Below are positions 35,859 through 44,772 of a stretch of DNA of 64,000 bases, piece after piece. Location: the NCBI GenBank assembly GCA_021531775.1, contig JAFBIU010000003.1, positions 1 to 64,000 on the forward strand, read 5' to 3'. The stretch comes from Parabacteroides distasonis. Its GTDB lineage: Bacteria; Bacteroidota; Bacteroidia; Bacteroidales; Tannerellaceae. How positions within the stretch are numbered: position 1 is the first letter of the stretch; each line of letters opens with the position of its first letter. The position numbers and the translations under genes were made by a program. The notes under the pieces are model-generated. The model made no database searches and had not been told where the DNA came from. It saw nothing but the letters and a program-made list of their open reading frames with translations.

Positions 35859-38273
35859 ATGAAGCATTCTATACATTTGGTAAATACATTACTCTGTCTT
35901 TGTCTTACGGAGACTCTTTGCGCGGAAGAAGCAGACACCCTGAAAGTAGTCCACATGGACGAGGTGACTGTCGTAACAGCCCCGAAGGAGAATCGACGAC
36001 TACGGGAGTTACCCACCTCTGTCACATTGCTTTCCAACGAGCAGATGAAAGCGGCCCATGTAAAGGGGATCAAAGGTCTGACAGGTGTTGTACCTAATAT
36101 TTTTGTTCCTGACTATGGGTCTCGTCTGACTTCAGCCGTCTATATTCGTGGGGTAGGTTCACGGATCAACACGCCTTCGGTGGGACTGTATGTTGATAAC
36201 ATTCCCTACATCAACCAATCAGCTTTTGATTTCAATTATGCCGATGTAGAACGTATTGATGTGCTACGAGGCCCACAAGGAACCCTTTACGGCCGTAATG
36301 CCATGGGTGGATTGATCAAGATACATACCAAATCCCCCTTTTCGTATCAAGGGACCGATTTGCGATTGAGCGCAGCCACGCATGGAAGCTATGCCGGATC
36401 CTTGACACATTACCATCGCGTGAATGATCGCTTTGCCTTTTCTACAGGTGGATTCTACACCTACGACGATGGATTTTTCAAAAATGCGGCCTTGGATAAC
36501 CGGAAAATCGACCGGGGACAATCGGCTGGTGGACGCCTACGTGCCATCTATCTGACCCCTTCCAATTGGAAATTTGACTTCACAGCCAATTATGAATATA
36601 GCGACCAAGGCGGTTATCCTTATGGACTCTATGATCCGGAAAGTGGAGAGACAGCCCAACCTGCCTACAACCGCGAAAGCAACTACTATCGGAATCTGCT
36701 CAACACCGGACTCAACATCACCTGGCAAGCGGAGTATTTCACACTGAGTGCCGTCACCGGCTACCAATGGGTGAAAGACCGGATGTTCCTGGATCAAGAC
36801 TTTACAGCACAGGACATTTATACCTTGGAACAAAAACAGCAAATCCATACCTTTTCAGAGGAGATCGTCCTGAAATCGCGACCCGGGACTCGTTGGCAAT
36901 GGACGACTGGTGCATTCGGTTTCTATCAGTCACTCAAGACCATTGCACCTGTTACCTTTCGGTCGGATGGTATGTCGATGCTGAATCAAATGTTAGGCAG
37001 TGTCATCCCCCAGGAAATCAACGTAGCTATGGGTCCCATGACCATGCAAATAGCCCCTTCTTTAGGTATTACCAGCACAGAAATGCCTATTCCGGGTGAT
37101 TTCAGTACCCCACAATATAACCTGGCACTGTTCCATCAATCCACCTTCCAGGAATTGTTGGGTATAGAAGGACTCTCGCTCACAGCCGGACTTCGTCTCG
37201 ACTATGAAAAGATGAAAATCGATTACGATTCACACACCACGCTTGATTATCAAGTAGGTATTGGAGGCAAATTACTACTCAATGACATACTCTTGAAAGA
37301 GATCGAAATGATGCCAACAACAGATCTGTCACTGGCCTCGGGGTATCAAGGGAATTTCAGCAAAGACTATTGGCAACTACTGCCAAAGGTTTCTCTGCAA
37401 TATGACCTGCAGAACCAGCGTGGAAATCTCTACCTGTCGGTCAGCAAAGGATATCGCTCAGGAGGGTATAACATCCAGATGTTCTCTGATCTGCTGCAGG
37501 CCGGGCTCCGTAATGACATGATGCGCCAGACCAAAGAGGAGGTGATGCAACATGTACCGGAAGCCTATCAAAGTATGGTCGATGGATTCTTTCCGGAACC
37601 TGGAGAGAATCCAGATGCCCGTAAAGCGGTCGAATACAAACCCGAACAGACCTGGAGTTACGAGATAGGTACCCATCTGAACCTGATAGACAATCGACTG
37701 CAAGCCGATGCCTCTCTGTTTTGGATGGACACGAAGAATCAGCAAATCTCCCGTTTTGCGGCCAGTGGCTTGGGACGTGAGACAGCCAATGCTGGCCAGA
37801 GTCGTAGCCGTGGTGCTGAAGTGGCGTTGACGGCTGCTGTGACCCGAGATTTCCAACTGACGACATCCTATGGCTATACCCATGCCAAATTTATCGATTA
37901 CCAATTAGGGACAGCTGAAACGGATTATACAGGAAACATGGTTCCCTTTGTACCTCGGCATACGCTCCATATCGATGGCAACTACACGTTCCACCTGCAA
38001 CCCCAAGCCTGTTTAGACCGGATTGTCGTGGGAGCCAATTATAGCGGACAAGGGAAAATCTACTGGACAGAAAGCAACCAAGTCTGCCAATCATTCTACG
38101 GAACGGTAGGAGGTCGTGTCAGTCTGCAGAAGGGAAACGGTTCGATCGACCTCTGGGTTCGGAATCTGTTCGATACCGATTATGCCGCGTTTTATTTTGA
38201 AACGATGGGAAATGGATTCCTGCAAAAGGGACGTCCCTTACAAGCTGGTATCGAACTACGATGCAGATTTTAG
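35859..38273 (+). CDS. TonB-dependent outer-membrane receptor
   Basis: An 804-residue 22-strand TonB-dependent transporter. A signal peptide (to about 22) is followed by the TonB-box region (about 28-40), then the plug domain with VYIRGVGSRINTPSVGLYVD and VERIDVLRGPQGTLYGRNAM, and the barrel ending in Phe as required for BAM insertion. It lacks the carboxypeptidase-like N-terminal extension of SusC and no SusD is next to it, so it resembles generic siderophore/vitamin/oligosaccharide receptors. It has its own promoter directly after the GH2 terminator. Cargo unknown. Confidence 0.92.
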   Translation: MKHSIHLVNTLLCLCLTETLCAEEADTLKVVHMDEVTVVTAPKENRRLRELPTSVTLLSNEQMKAAHVKGIKGLTGVVPNIFVPDYGSRLTSAVYIRGVGSRINTPSVGLYVDNIPYINQSAFDFNYADVERIDVLRGPQGTLYGRNAMGGLIKIHTKSPFSYQGTDLRLSAATHGSYAGSLTHYHRVNDRFAFSTGGFYTYDDGFFKNAALDNRKIDRGQSAGGRLRAIYLTPSNWKFDFTANYEYSDQGGYPYGLYDPESGETAQPAYNRESNYYRNLLNTGLNITWQAEYFTLSAVTGYQWVKDRMFLDQDFTAQDIYTLEQKQQIHTFSEEIVLKSRPGTRWQWTTGAFGFYQSLKTIAPVTFRSDGMSMLNQMLGSVIPQEINVAMGPMTMQIAPSLGITSTEMPIPGDFSTPQYNLALFHQSTFQELLGIEGLSLTAGLRLDYEKMKIDYDSHTTLDYQVGIGGKLLLNDILLKEIEMMPTTDLSLASGYQGNFSKDYWQLLPKVSLQYDLQNQRGNLYLSVSKGYRSGGYNIQMFSDLLQAGLRNDMMRQTKEEVMQHVPEAYQSMVDGFFPEPGENPDARKAVEYKPEQTWSYEIGTHLNLIDNRLQADASLFWMDTKNQQISRFAASGLGRETANAGQSRSRGAEVALTAAVTRDFQLTTSYGYTHAKFIDYQLGTAETDYTGNMVPFVPRHTLHIDGNYTFHLQPQACLDRIVVGANYSGQGKIYWTESNQVCQSFYGTVGGRVSLQKGNGSIDLWVRNLFDTDYAAFYFETMGNGFLQKGRPLQAGIELRCRF

Positions 38274-38295
38274 AAAGAAAAGATTCATAAAAAGG

Positions 38296-38324
38296 TTGCT
38301 TTTTCAAAAAAAGGTGTACCTTTG
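38296..38324 (+). promoter_or_regulatory. pheS promoter
   Basis: TTG (38296-38298), 18 bp, TACCTTTG (38317-38324); ATG at 38352. Confidence 0.7.
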
Positions 38325-38351
38325 CCCACAATTTAAGAAAACGAAACAACA

Positions 38352-39371
38352 ATGATTGATAAGATAAAGGCTCTGCTTCAGGAAGTAGAGAACATGAAAG
38401 CGGCGAATGCCGACGAATTGGAGGCTTTGCGTATCAAGTATCTCAGCAAGAAAGGCGAGATTTCTATGTTGATGAATGATTTCCGCAATGTTGCGGCAGA
38501 TCAAAAACGCGAGGTCGGCAAATTCCTGAATGAGCTCAAAGAGACAACACAAACTAAGATTAATGAACTGAAAGAACAATTCGAGAATGCACAAGTAGTG
38601 CAGAACGATTTGGATCTGACCCGTTCTTCCTATCCGATTGAGTTAGGAACACGTCACCCGCTCTCCTTGGTACGGAAAGAGATTTGTGACATCTTCGGAC
38701 GTTTGGGATTCAGCATTGCTGAAGGTCCAGAAGTAGAAGACGATTGGCATGTGTTCTCATCTTTGAACTTTGCAGAAGACCATCCGGCCCGCGATATGCA
38801 AGACACGTTCTTCATTCAGCACAATCCGGATGTCTTGCTCCGTACCCACACCTCTTCTGTTCAATCACGTGTGATGGAGAAGCAACAGCCTCCCATCCGT
38901 ATCATTTGCCCGGGACGTGTTTATCGTAACGAAGCCATCTCGTATCGTGCACACTGTTTCTTCCATCAGGTAGAAGCGCTGTATGTCGATAAGAATGTCT
39001 CTTTCGCTGATCTGAAGCAGGCTTTGCTTTATTTTGCCAAGGAGATGTTTAGTGCGGATACGAAAATCCGTTTACGTCCCTCTTATTTCCCATTTACCGA
39101 ACCCTCAGCCGAAATGGATATTTCATGTAATATCTGTGGCGGAAAAGGTTGTCCCTTCTGTAAAGGTACAGGCTGGGTAGAAATCTTAGGTTGTGGTATG
39201 GTGGATCCAAATGTGCTGGAGAATTGTGGAATTGACAGTAAAGTCTATTCCGGCTATGCACTGGGAATGGGTATTGAACGTATTACAAACTTAAAATACC
39301 AAGTAAAAGACTTACGCATGTTCTCAGAAAACGACGTTCGTTTCTTGAGGCAGTTTGAGTCGGCCAATTAA
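38352..39371 (+). CDS. pheS: Phenylalanine-tRNA ligase alpha subunit
   Basis: A 339-residue class II aminoacyl-tRNA synthetase subunit charging tRNA-Phe together with PheT (not in the window). The N-terminal coiled coil spans about 1-85; class II motif 2 includes RIICPGRVYRNEAISYRAHCFFH; motif 3 is GYALGMGIERITNLKYQ; the Phe-site segment PSYFPFTEPSAEMDI is intact. Length and motifs are standard. It has its own promoter; in this lineage pheS is commonly separate from pheT. The hairpin at 39398 follows. Confidence 0.97.
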   Translation: MIDKIKALLQEVENMKAANADELEALRIKYLSKKGEISMLMNDFRNVAADQKREVGKFLNELKETTQTKINELKEQFENAQVVQNDLDLTRSSYPIELGTRHPLSLVRKEICDIFGRLGFSIAEGPEVEDDWHVFSSLNFAEDHPARDMQDTFFIQHNPDVLLRTHTSSVQSRVMEKQQPPIRIICPGRVYRNEAISYRAHCFFHQVEALYVDKNVSFADLKQALLYFAKEMFSADTKIRLRPSYFPFTEPSAEMDISCNICGGKGCPFCKGTGWVEILGCGMVDPNVLENCGIDSKVYSGYALGMGIERITNLKYQVKDLRMFSENDVRFLRQFESAN

Positions 39372-39397
39372 ATTGAAAACCTGAATCAGTTACCTAA

Positions 39398-39430
39398 TTC
39401 CCCCCGGACCCTAACCTAGTCCGGGGGAAA
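39398..39430. terminator. GC-rich hairpin between pheS and nth
   Basis: CCCCCGGAC pairs with GTCCGGGGG across a nine-base loop, flanked by TTC/GAA. The stem is strong but no U tract follows on either strand, so it may be a terminator, an RNA-stability element or a pause. Confidence 0.5.
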
Positions 39431-39442
39431 CACATCATACAG

Positions 39443-40081
39443 ATGCGAAAAGAAGAACGATATAAGGGTATTTTGAATTGGTTTCAACAACATGTTCCTG
39501 TTGCTGAGACAGAGTTACACTATGAAAATCCTTTCCAATTACTGGTAGCAGTCATCCTCTCAGCCCAATGTACAGACAAACGCGTCAACATGGTGACTCC
39601 AGCTTTATTTCATGACTTTCCGGAAGCAGAAACCATGGCGGCCTCTACCGAAACCGTCATTTTCGAGTATATCAAAAGCATTTCCTTCCCCAACAACAAA
39701 GCCAAACATCTGGTAGGCATGGCCCGAAAATTAGTCAGCCAATTTGGTGGCGTTGTCCCTTCGGATGTGGAAGATTTGCAACAACTACCCGGTGTTGGGA
39801 GAAAGACAGCCAATGTGATAGCTTCAGTCATCTTCGACAAGCCGGCAATGGCTGTTGATACGCATGTATTTCGCGTGTCAAACCGGCTGGGACTTACGAT
39901 AAACAGCAAAACTCCGTTAGAGACGGAACGTGAGTTGGTCAAGCATATACCCGAGGATTTGATTCCCATTGCTCACCATTGGCTCATTCTGCATGGACGC
40001 TATACATGTGTAGCCCGCAAACCCAAATGCGAGGCCTGCGGACTGCAGCCCTGGTGTAAATATTTCAATCAAAAAAGATGA
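39443..40081 (+). CDS. nth: Endonuclease III
   Basis: A 212-residue base-excision repair DNA glycosylase/AP lyase acting on oxidised pyrimidines. The helix-hairpin-helix LPGVGRKTANV contains the catalytic Lys121; the catalytic Asp is D139 (AVDTHVFRV). The C-terminal 4Fe-4S cluster is C189-x6-C196-x2-C199-x5-C205, complete. The stop overlaps the ATG of the next gene (ATGA), coupling it to a membrane-anchored hypothetical protein. No clear -7 box is seen; read-through from pheS past the hairpin is possible. Confidence 0.96.
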   Translation: MRKEERYKGILNWFQQHVPVAETELHYENPFQLLVAVILSAQCTDKRVNMVTPALFHDFPEAETMAASTETVIFEYIKSISFPNNKAKHLVGMARKLVSQFGGVVPSDVEDLQQLPGVGRKTANVIASVIFDKPAMAVDTHVFRVSNRLGLTINSKTPLETERELVKHIPEDLIPIAHHWLILHGRYTCVARKPKCEACGLQPWCKYFNQKR

Positions 40082-40968
40082 AACGGTATCAACGGGACAT
40101 ACTCATTTGCCTCGTTGTAGCCTTGACTACCATAGGCGTAGTCTATCACTTTCTGCAACGAATGCACAACGAACAAGTGGTGCATCATACGGAAATCTAT
40201 GCGATTCTGGATGAATCATCCGATGGAGTGCTCGTCATTCATCGCCCGGCCCTCTTCGCACAATTGATGCTGAAGGACTCGATCCGACGAAATACGTTCC
40301 ATCACTTTATTCCAGATCATTTTCTATCTCTGCTCCCCTATTTCCCGGACAACGAAACTATTCATTTCAGTTTTCATCCGCAAGGCATTGTCTGTTATGC
40401 CAAATTGGATCAACGGAAAGCCATCCAATTAGAAAAACGGATATTACGACCTATCTTAGGTGGAGACTTTCCTGCCCAAACCGTAGCATGGAAACAGGTT
40501 CATTGCCGATACTATCCAACGCATCAGAACGGGTATATCGGCTGCTATCAATATGACAATATCTGGATAGCCAGCAACAGTAAACATTTATTAGAGCAGA
40601 CACTCCAACGGCAATTGACAGGCCAAACTCCCTCTCTCACTCCCTTCCAACAAGCATTCGCCACGTTGGACCAGCAATCGGTAGCGAATATCATGTTACC
40701 GACTGAGTCGTTACACATGGAGTTAACACTCCCCGATTCCACCCAATGGCATTTACCGACAGGCTGGCTGACTGCAGATCTCTTCATCGAGTCTCAGCAA
40801 CTTTGCTGTATCGGCTCATGGCCATACCAAGCGCAACTCGACTCGATCTACCAGCCCTTTGCCGATACGTTGGCCTCCAGGCTGTCCGGTCTTATACCGT
40901 CTCTTCAATACCAGACACAGGTAGATCCCGGTGAAGAACGCGTCTATTGGACCATTTGTTACCACTAA
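40078..40968 (+). CDS. Membrane-anchored hypothetical protein coupled to nth
   Basis: A 296-residue protein not recognised. An N-terminal helix (about 8-25, ILICLVVALTTIGVVYHFL) is probably an uncleaved anchor, with the remaining 270 residues outside the cytoplasm. The body is beta/alpha mixed and has IWIASNSKHLLEQTLQRQL followed by SVANIMLPTES, a pattern slightly reminiscent of DUF3352-type lipoprotein-like domains, but similarity is weak. It overlaps nth by four bases. A link to DNA repair is not implied; function unknown. Confidence 0.7.
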   Translation: MKRYQRDILICLVVALTTIGVVYHFLQRMHNEQVVHHTEIYAILDESSDGVLVIHRPALFAQLMLKDSIRRNTFHHFIPDHFLSLLPYFPDNETIHFSFHPQGIVCYAKLDQRKAIQLEKRILRPILGGDFPAQTVAWKQVHCRYYPTHQNGYIGCYQYDNIWIASNSKHLLEQTLQRQLTGQTPSLTPFQQAFATLDQQSVANIMLPTESLHMELTLPDSTQWHLPTGWLTADLFIESQQLCCIGSWPYQAQLDSIYQPFADTLASRLSGLIPSLQYQTQVDPGEERVYWTICYH

Positions 40969-41008
40969 TCTTTCGCCTACTCTTTGTCATTTCATCCATC
41001 CAGCTCAC

Positions 41009-41043
41009 AAAAAAAGGCACCGTAATTTTCATTACGATGCCTT
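41009..41043 (-). terminator. Terminator of tRNA-Ser
   Basis: On the minus strand the stem AAGGCATCGTAA / TTACGGTGCCTT is complete with one G-U pair and is followed by about seven T. It starts directly beyond the tRNA 3' end. Confidence 0.88.
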
Positions 41044-41044
41044 G

Positions 41045-41131
41045 CGGAAGCTGGGGGATTCGAACCCCCGGTACGGTTACCCGTACGACAGTTTAGCAAA
41101 CTGTTGGTTTCAGCCACTCACCCAAACTTCC
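41045..41131 (-). tRNA. tRNA-Ser (GCU anticodon)
   Basis: Minus-strand 87-nt tRNA. The acceptor stem GGAAGTT/AGCTTCC has one G-U. The anticodon arm is ACAGT-TTGCTAA-ACTGT, giving anticodon GCU (reads AGC/AGU). There is a long variable arm (GTACGG/CCGTAC), as in serine tRNAs, and a T arm CGGGGGTTCGAATCCCCC. Discriminator G; the 3' CCA is not encoded. A consensus promoter and a terminator flank it. Confidence 0.97.
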
Positions 41132-41161
41132 TTTGCAGGGTTCTGTTCCTGAATTGCGCTG

Positions 41162-41192
41162 CAAAGATAGGAACATTATTTGAACCCGCAAA
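41162..41192 (-). promoter_or_regulatory. tRNA-Ser promoter
   Basis: Minus-strand TTTG (41189-41192), 19 bp, TATCTTTG (41162-41169). This is the best match to the Bacteroides promoter consensus in the window; the tRNA starts about 30 bases on. Confidence 0.8.
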
Positions 41193-41223
41193 ACATTTAG
41201 CAACTTTTTTCTGCAATACCGCT

Positions 41224-43023
41224 TCAAATATCCAAACGGGTAATTTGCGAACGATCCATCACACGCCAAGCCGGATGAATCTCGGCATTCTGTTCGGAAG
41301 CCTTCTTCACACGGTCGTAAAAGAAACGCAGAATAGCTTCCGGATTCTTGGCAAAAGCCGGATCAGAGGCCTTCTTTTCCTCAAATTCCGCTTTCAAAGC
41401 CGGATCTTTCTGTAACAGTTCACGCCCCTTCACCTCCATGTAAGGCAGACTGACCCAAAACTCACCCGGTGCTTGCACCACCTGGTTGAAAAAGCCCCAA
41501 TAGGTCAGTGACCCTGGAGCTGAAGGCTCCAATAACCAAGCAGCTGCCTTTGCAGAAGGCTGGTTCATATCGATCAACAACGCACCCGGAGGCAACAACA
41601 ACTCTTCCGTTTGCGTGGTATAGGCCGCCTTCACCGGAATACGCCCCTCACTCTGTCGGGTGGCAAAAGTAGCCCCTGTATATCGGTATGTCTCCACAGA
41701 GATCCGCTCTCCCCCATTCAAACGGGTATAACGTACCCCATGCAGATCCAACAATTCGCACACTTTGTCCCACTGTGGCATCAGAATATAGGCTTCCGGC
41801 AGTTGGACACTGATCGTAGAATCGAAGGAGGTAATCAGTGAGGTGCGTACCGTCTTGGGTTTCTCATAGTTGTGTGTCACCCAAGGAGCACCGGACAAAT
41901 CACTGATTGTCGTATCTCGTTCCCAACTCAAGAAATCGACCATCACACTGTCCCGGTTAGCTGGTACGAACTCGAAGGCTAACGGCTGTTTCCGAAAATC
42001 TGAACTGGCCACCCGTGCATCGGCCTGTCGGATCAAAGCTGTCAGCGTCTGCTGCTCCTCTCCCAAGATTTGGGCACACGCCTTCAGCATCTCGATCGTT
42101 GCCAATACCCGTTGCTTATAAGGTTTGTAAATGTGGTTTTCCAACAACAGACCAATCCGGTTACGTACAGAAGCATATCCATTGGAATAGCGAGGATCAA
42201 ACACATCTATCAAGATACCGCTCTCCGGCTGGTTGTAATTGCGAAATTCGAAATAGGGAAAGATAGGAAATCCGACAGCAGCCATCCGTTCGTTCAACTG
42301 CCGTTCGAACCGTTGTTCGGTCCATTGACGTAACCCCTCTTCCAGAAAAGAGGTGTGCGACTCCACACCATACGTCATCACATATTGGAAATCGGCACCG
42401 TTCGTGACATGGACATCCACAAACAGCTCCGGCATCCATCGGTTGTAGAGAGTCAACCAGGCACGCATCTCAGGTGCATCTGCCTTCAGGAAGTCACGGT
42501 TCAAATTCAACAACTGGCCCGTTACACGGGTGCCCAATTCCTCCGGACCATTCTGGTTGATTCGATTACGGGCTCCGAAGTTCTCGTGTCCATCTACGTT
42601 GAAGATCGGAATAAACAGTACGCTCACCCGATCAAGAACCTCTACGCCCTGTTTCCGGATCACCATATCACGGATCCACATATAGCCGGCATCCTTGCCA
42701 TCCGGTTCACCGGAATGGATACAAGCCTCCACCAACAGGATCATCCGCCCCCGGGCACGGATCTCTTCCGGTGAGGCAAGTCCCTCCTTATCGACAATCA
42801 GCAGGGGCAACTCACGACCTTCAGGGCTTACACCGAAGGTCGTATAGTGCACCATGGGTGAAGCCTCTGCCAACCGTTGGGCATAGGCCACTGTCTCTGC
42901 ATAGCGCGGAGTCTTCACAAAATCGGACAGTTCACAGTCCGTCACGAACCGCTTGTCATCAGCGGCACGCACCATACTATTCCAACCAAGTAGCATGGCG
43001 CATATCAACAAAATTGATTTCAT
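41224..43023 (-). CDS. Secreted M14 zinc carboxypeptidase
   Basis: A 599-residue M14-family metallopeptidase with signal peptide (to about 20). Zinc ligands are H103 and E106 in IHSGEPDGKD and H205 in VDVHVTNGAD; NVDGHENFGARNR and LNLNRDFLKADAPE are also standard. The catalytic domain covers about 30-330 and a C-terminal domain of about 250 residues follows. It acts in the periplasm or outside, trimming C-terminal residues from peptides; specificity unknown. A -7 box lies 39 bases upstream, and it is divergent from prmA. Confidence 0.9.
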   Translation of the reverse strand: MKSILLICAMLLGWNSMVRAADDKRFVTDCELSDFVKTPRYAETVAYAQRLAEASPMVHYTTFGVSPEGRELPLLIVDKEGLASPEEIRARGRMILLVEACIHSGEPDGKDAGYMWIRDMVIRKQGVEVLDRVSVLFIPIFNVDGHENFGARNRINQNGPEELGTRVTGQLLNLNRDFLKADAPEMRAWLTLYNRWMPELFVDVHVTNGADFQYVMTYGVESHTSFLEEGLRQWTEQRFERQLNERMAAVGFPIFPYFEFRNYNQPESGILIDVFDPRYSNGYASVRNRIGLLLENHIYKPYKQRVLATIEMLKACAQILGEEQQTLTALIRQADARVASSDFRKQPLAFEFVPANRDSVMVDFLSWERDTTISDLSGAPWVTHNYEKPKTVRTSLITSFDSTISVQLPEAYILMPQWDKVCELLDLHGVRYTRLNGGERISVETYRYTGATFATRQSEGRIPVKAAYTTQTEELLLPPGALLIDMNQPSAKAAAWLLEPSAPGSLTYWGFFNQVVQAPGEFWVSLPYMEVKGRELLQKDPALKAEFEEKKASDPAFAKNPEAILRFFYDRVKKASEQNAEIHPAWRVMDRSQITRLDI

Positions 43024-43061
43024 GTATATCTATTATTATTATCGTTCAATGATTCATGCAC

Positions 43062-43069
43062 CAAAAGTA
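43062..43069 (-). promoter_or_regulatory. -7 box of M14 peptidase
   Basis: Minus-strand TACTTTTG, exact consensus, 39 bases upstream of the ATG. Confidence 0.5.
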
Positions 43070-43145
43070 CAACTTTTTACGTGCAGGAGACCTGACAAAT
43101 GCATTGTTTTTTGCAACATTCGCATGGGATCTCCATATTTATTGT

Positions 43146-43153
43146 TATGTTTG
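43146..43153 (+). promoter_or_regulatory. -7 box of prmA
   Basis: TATGTTTG, exact consensus, 24 bases before the ATG. Confidence 0.55.
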
Positions 43154-43176
43154 CATCACTAATTAAATAAACAAGT

Positions 43177-44040
43177 ATGACCTATTACGAATTTGACTTC
43201 ACGTACGATACGTCGCTCGACATCGAGATTGTCAACGATGTGCTGGCTGCTGAATTGGGAGAGATTGGTTTTGAGAGTTTCACCTCGGACGAAAAAGGCT
43301 TGCAAGGGTTCATTCCGGCTACATTATATAATATAGCCCATGTAGAAGAGAAACTGGCCGCTTTTCCGTTGGAGGGAACAACCATCCACTATTCCGCTCG
43401 CCCTGTGGAAGACAAGGACTGGAACGAAGAGTGGGAAAAGAATTATTTTCAACCCATCCATATCGGGAATGAATGCCAAATCAGAGCCTCCTTCCATCCG
43501 GAAGAGCCTGGCTTTCGCCACAACATCCTGATCGATCCCAAGATGGCCTTTGGTACGGGGAATCACGAGACAACCTATCTCATGATTCAGGCGATGTTGG
43601 CATCCGACCTGAAAGGACAAGAGGTGTTGGATATGGGTTGTGGAACAGCCGTCTTAGCGATTTTGGCTCACCAGCAAGGTGCCAAACGAGTCGTAGCGAT
43701 TGACATCGATGAATGGGCCTACAACAATGCGTTGGAAAATATCCATCTCAACCAGGCTGAAGAGATCCAAGTGCTTTTAGGAGGAGCCGAACAGATTGCA
43801 GCAACCGGCACATACGATACCATACTGGCCAACATCAACCGGAACATTCTGCTGCATGATATCCATCACTATGCCCAGGCATTGAAGGAGGGTGGACAGT
43901 TGATTATGAGTGGTTTCTACGAAGAAGACTGTCCTATGCTTGAAGCTGAATGTCGCCAATGGGGACTTGAGCCCATAGACAGAGCATCACGCAACAAATG
44001 GACTCGTATGCGTGTCATTCGAAAGAATCGAAACAATTAA
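43177..44040 (+). CDS. prmA: Ribosomal protein L11 methyltransferase
   Basis: A 287-residue SAM-dependent methyltransferase. The N-terminal substrate domain (about 1-110) precedes FGTGNHETTYLMIQ and the SAM-binding VLDMGCGTAVLAILAHQQGA followed by VVAIDIDEWAYNNALENI; the NxxxN-like ILANINRNIL catalytic strand is intact. PrmA trimethylates L11 at several lysines and the N-terminus. Size matches Bacteroidota orthologues. The reading frame and ATG at 43177 fit the conserved N-terminus. No terminator before YtxH, so partial read-through is possible. Confidence 0.95.
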   Translation: MTYYEFDFTYDTSLDIEIVNDVLAAELGEIGFESFTSDEKGLQGFIPATLYNIAHVEEKLAAFPLEGTTIHYSARPVEDKDWNEEWEKNYFQPIHIGNECQIRASFHPEEPGFRHNILIDPKMAFGTGNHETTYLMIQAMLASDLKGQEVLDMGCGTAVLAILAHQQGAKRVVAIDIDEWAYNNALENIHLNQAEEIQVLLGGAEQIAATGTYDTILANINRNILLHDIHHYAQALKEGGQLIMSGFYEEDCPMLEAECRQWGLEPIDRASRNKWTRMRVIRKNRNN

Positions 44041-44085
44041 CAAGTTTTATAACAGCAAAACGAACTAACGTATTCAAAAAAACGT

Positions 44086-44120
44086 TATCTTAGTGCAGTA
44101 AATCAAACAAAGATAGGAGG
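44086..44120 (+). promoter_or_regulatory. Weak promoter and strong RBS of YtxH gene
   Basis: TATCTTAG (44086-44093) is one mismatch from the -7 consensus. AGGAGG at 44115-44120 is a full Shine-Dalgarno seven bases before the ATG, unusual in this phylum, where A-rich leaders normally replace it. Confidence 0.5.
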
Positions 44121-44127
44121 CATATTT

Positions 44128-44352
44128 ATGAAGAATGTAGATTCAAAATTATTACTGGGTCTCGTTGTCGGGGCCGCCGTTGGTGCAGCAGTCGGATACT
44201 TGGCTGCCACAGATAAACGTGAAGAATTGCTGGATGATCTCAAAGAGGTTGCCAACAAAGTAAAAGAGGGCTTCAACTCAGCTGTGGCAAAAGCCAAAGA
44301 GGCCGCTTCCAAAGGCAAAGTAGAAGAGACAACCGCAGAAGTAGTTGAATAA
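44128..44352 (+). CDS. YtxH domain small membrane protein
   Basis: A 74-residue protein with an N-terminal glycine/alanine-rich membrane helix (about 6-27, LLLGLVVGAAVGAAVGYLAA) and a charged amphipathic helix to the end (VKEGFNSAVAKAKEAASKGK), the YtxH pattern. YtxH proteins are envelope- or stress-associated but poorly defined. It has a strong SD. It is nine bases ahead of a holin-like gene, which overlaps a third small gene, so three small envelope genes form an operon. Confidence 0.85.
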   Translation: MKNVDSKLLLGLVVGAAVGAAVGYLAATDKREELLDDLKEVANKVKEGFNSAVAKAKEAASKGKVEETTAEVVE

Positions 44353-44361
44353 AATCAGTGC

Positions 44362-44772
44362 ATGGAGAAAGATTCAACCACTCTTTTTAAAGAGGTAAAA
44401 GAGGATGTTTCCAAATGGGTGGATCTCAAATTGGAACTGGTTAAATTAAGTACATACGAACGGACGGGCCAAGTGGTCTCAGTCCTTTCGTATGGCTTGA
44501 TCTTGCTATTTGCCTCATTTTTTGCCATACTGTTCATTTTTCTGGCATTCGGATTGCTATGTGGAGAATGGTTAGAGTCGATGTGGGCCGGGTTTGGCAT
44601 GGTGGCATTGCTCTACCTGGCATGTGTCATACTCATTGTCGCCAAGAAAGAGTCCATTCGCCTTTATATCACGAACATCATCATCGCTGCATTGACAGCT
44701 AACGAGGAAAGACATGACGCAACAACAAACGATCCATCAACTGACACCGCTCGAGAAGCTCCGCGCGGATAA
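44362..44772 (+). CDS. Phage-holin-3-6-like (YqjE type) membrane protein
   Basis: A 136-residue protein with a charged N-terminus (KEVKEDVSKWVDLKLELVKL) and two close hydrophobic helices (about 45-70 and 78-100), matching the Phage_holin_3_6/putative actinobacterial-type holin family that also includes YqjE. Despite the name these are chromosomal membrane proteins not tied to lysis. Its C-terminus (NEERHDATTNDPSTDTAREA) is polar and its last 59 bases also encode the start of the next gene. Confidence 0.83.
   Translation: MEKDSTTLFKEVKEDVSKWVDLKLELVKLSTYERTGQVVSVLSYGLILLFASFFAILFIFLAFGLLCGEWLESMWAGFGMVALLYLACVILIVAKKESIRLYITNIIIAALTANEERHDATTNDPSTDTAREAPRG

Noticed and set aside
31370-38273. 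Complete polysaccharide utilisation locus
   Set aside because: A glutaminase-like gene, GH2 gene and TonB receptor are adjacent, but the receptor lacks the SusC extension, has its own promoter after a terminator, and there is no SusD or hybrid sensor.
44362-44772. Phage lysis cassette
   Set aside because: The holin-like family is chromosomal, no endolysin or phage genes adjoin, and neighbours are prmA and gap.
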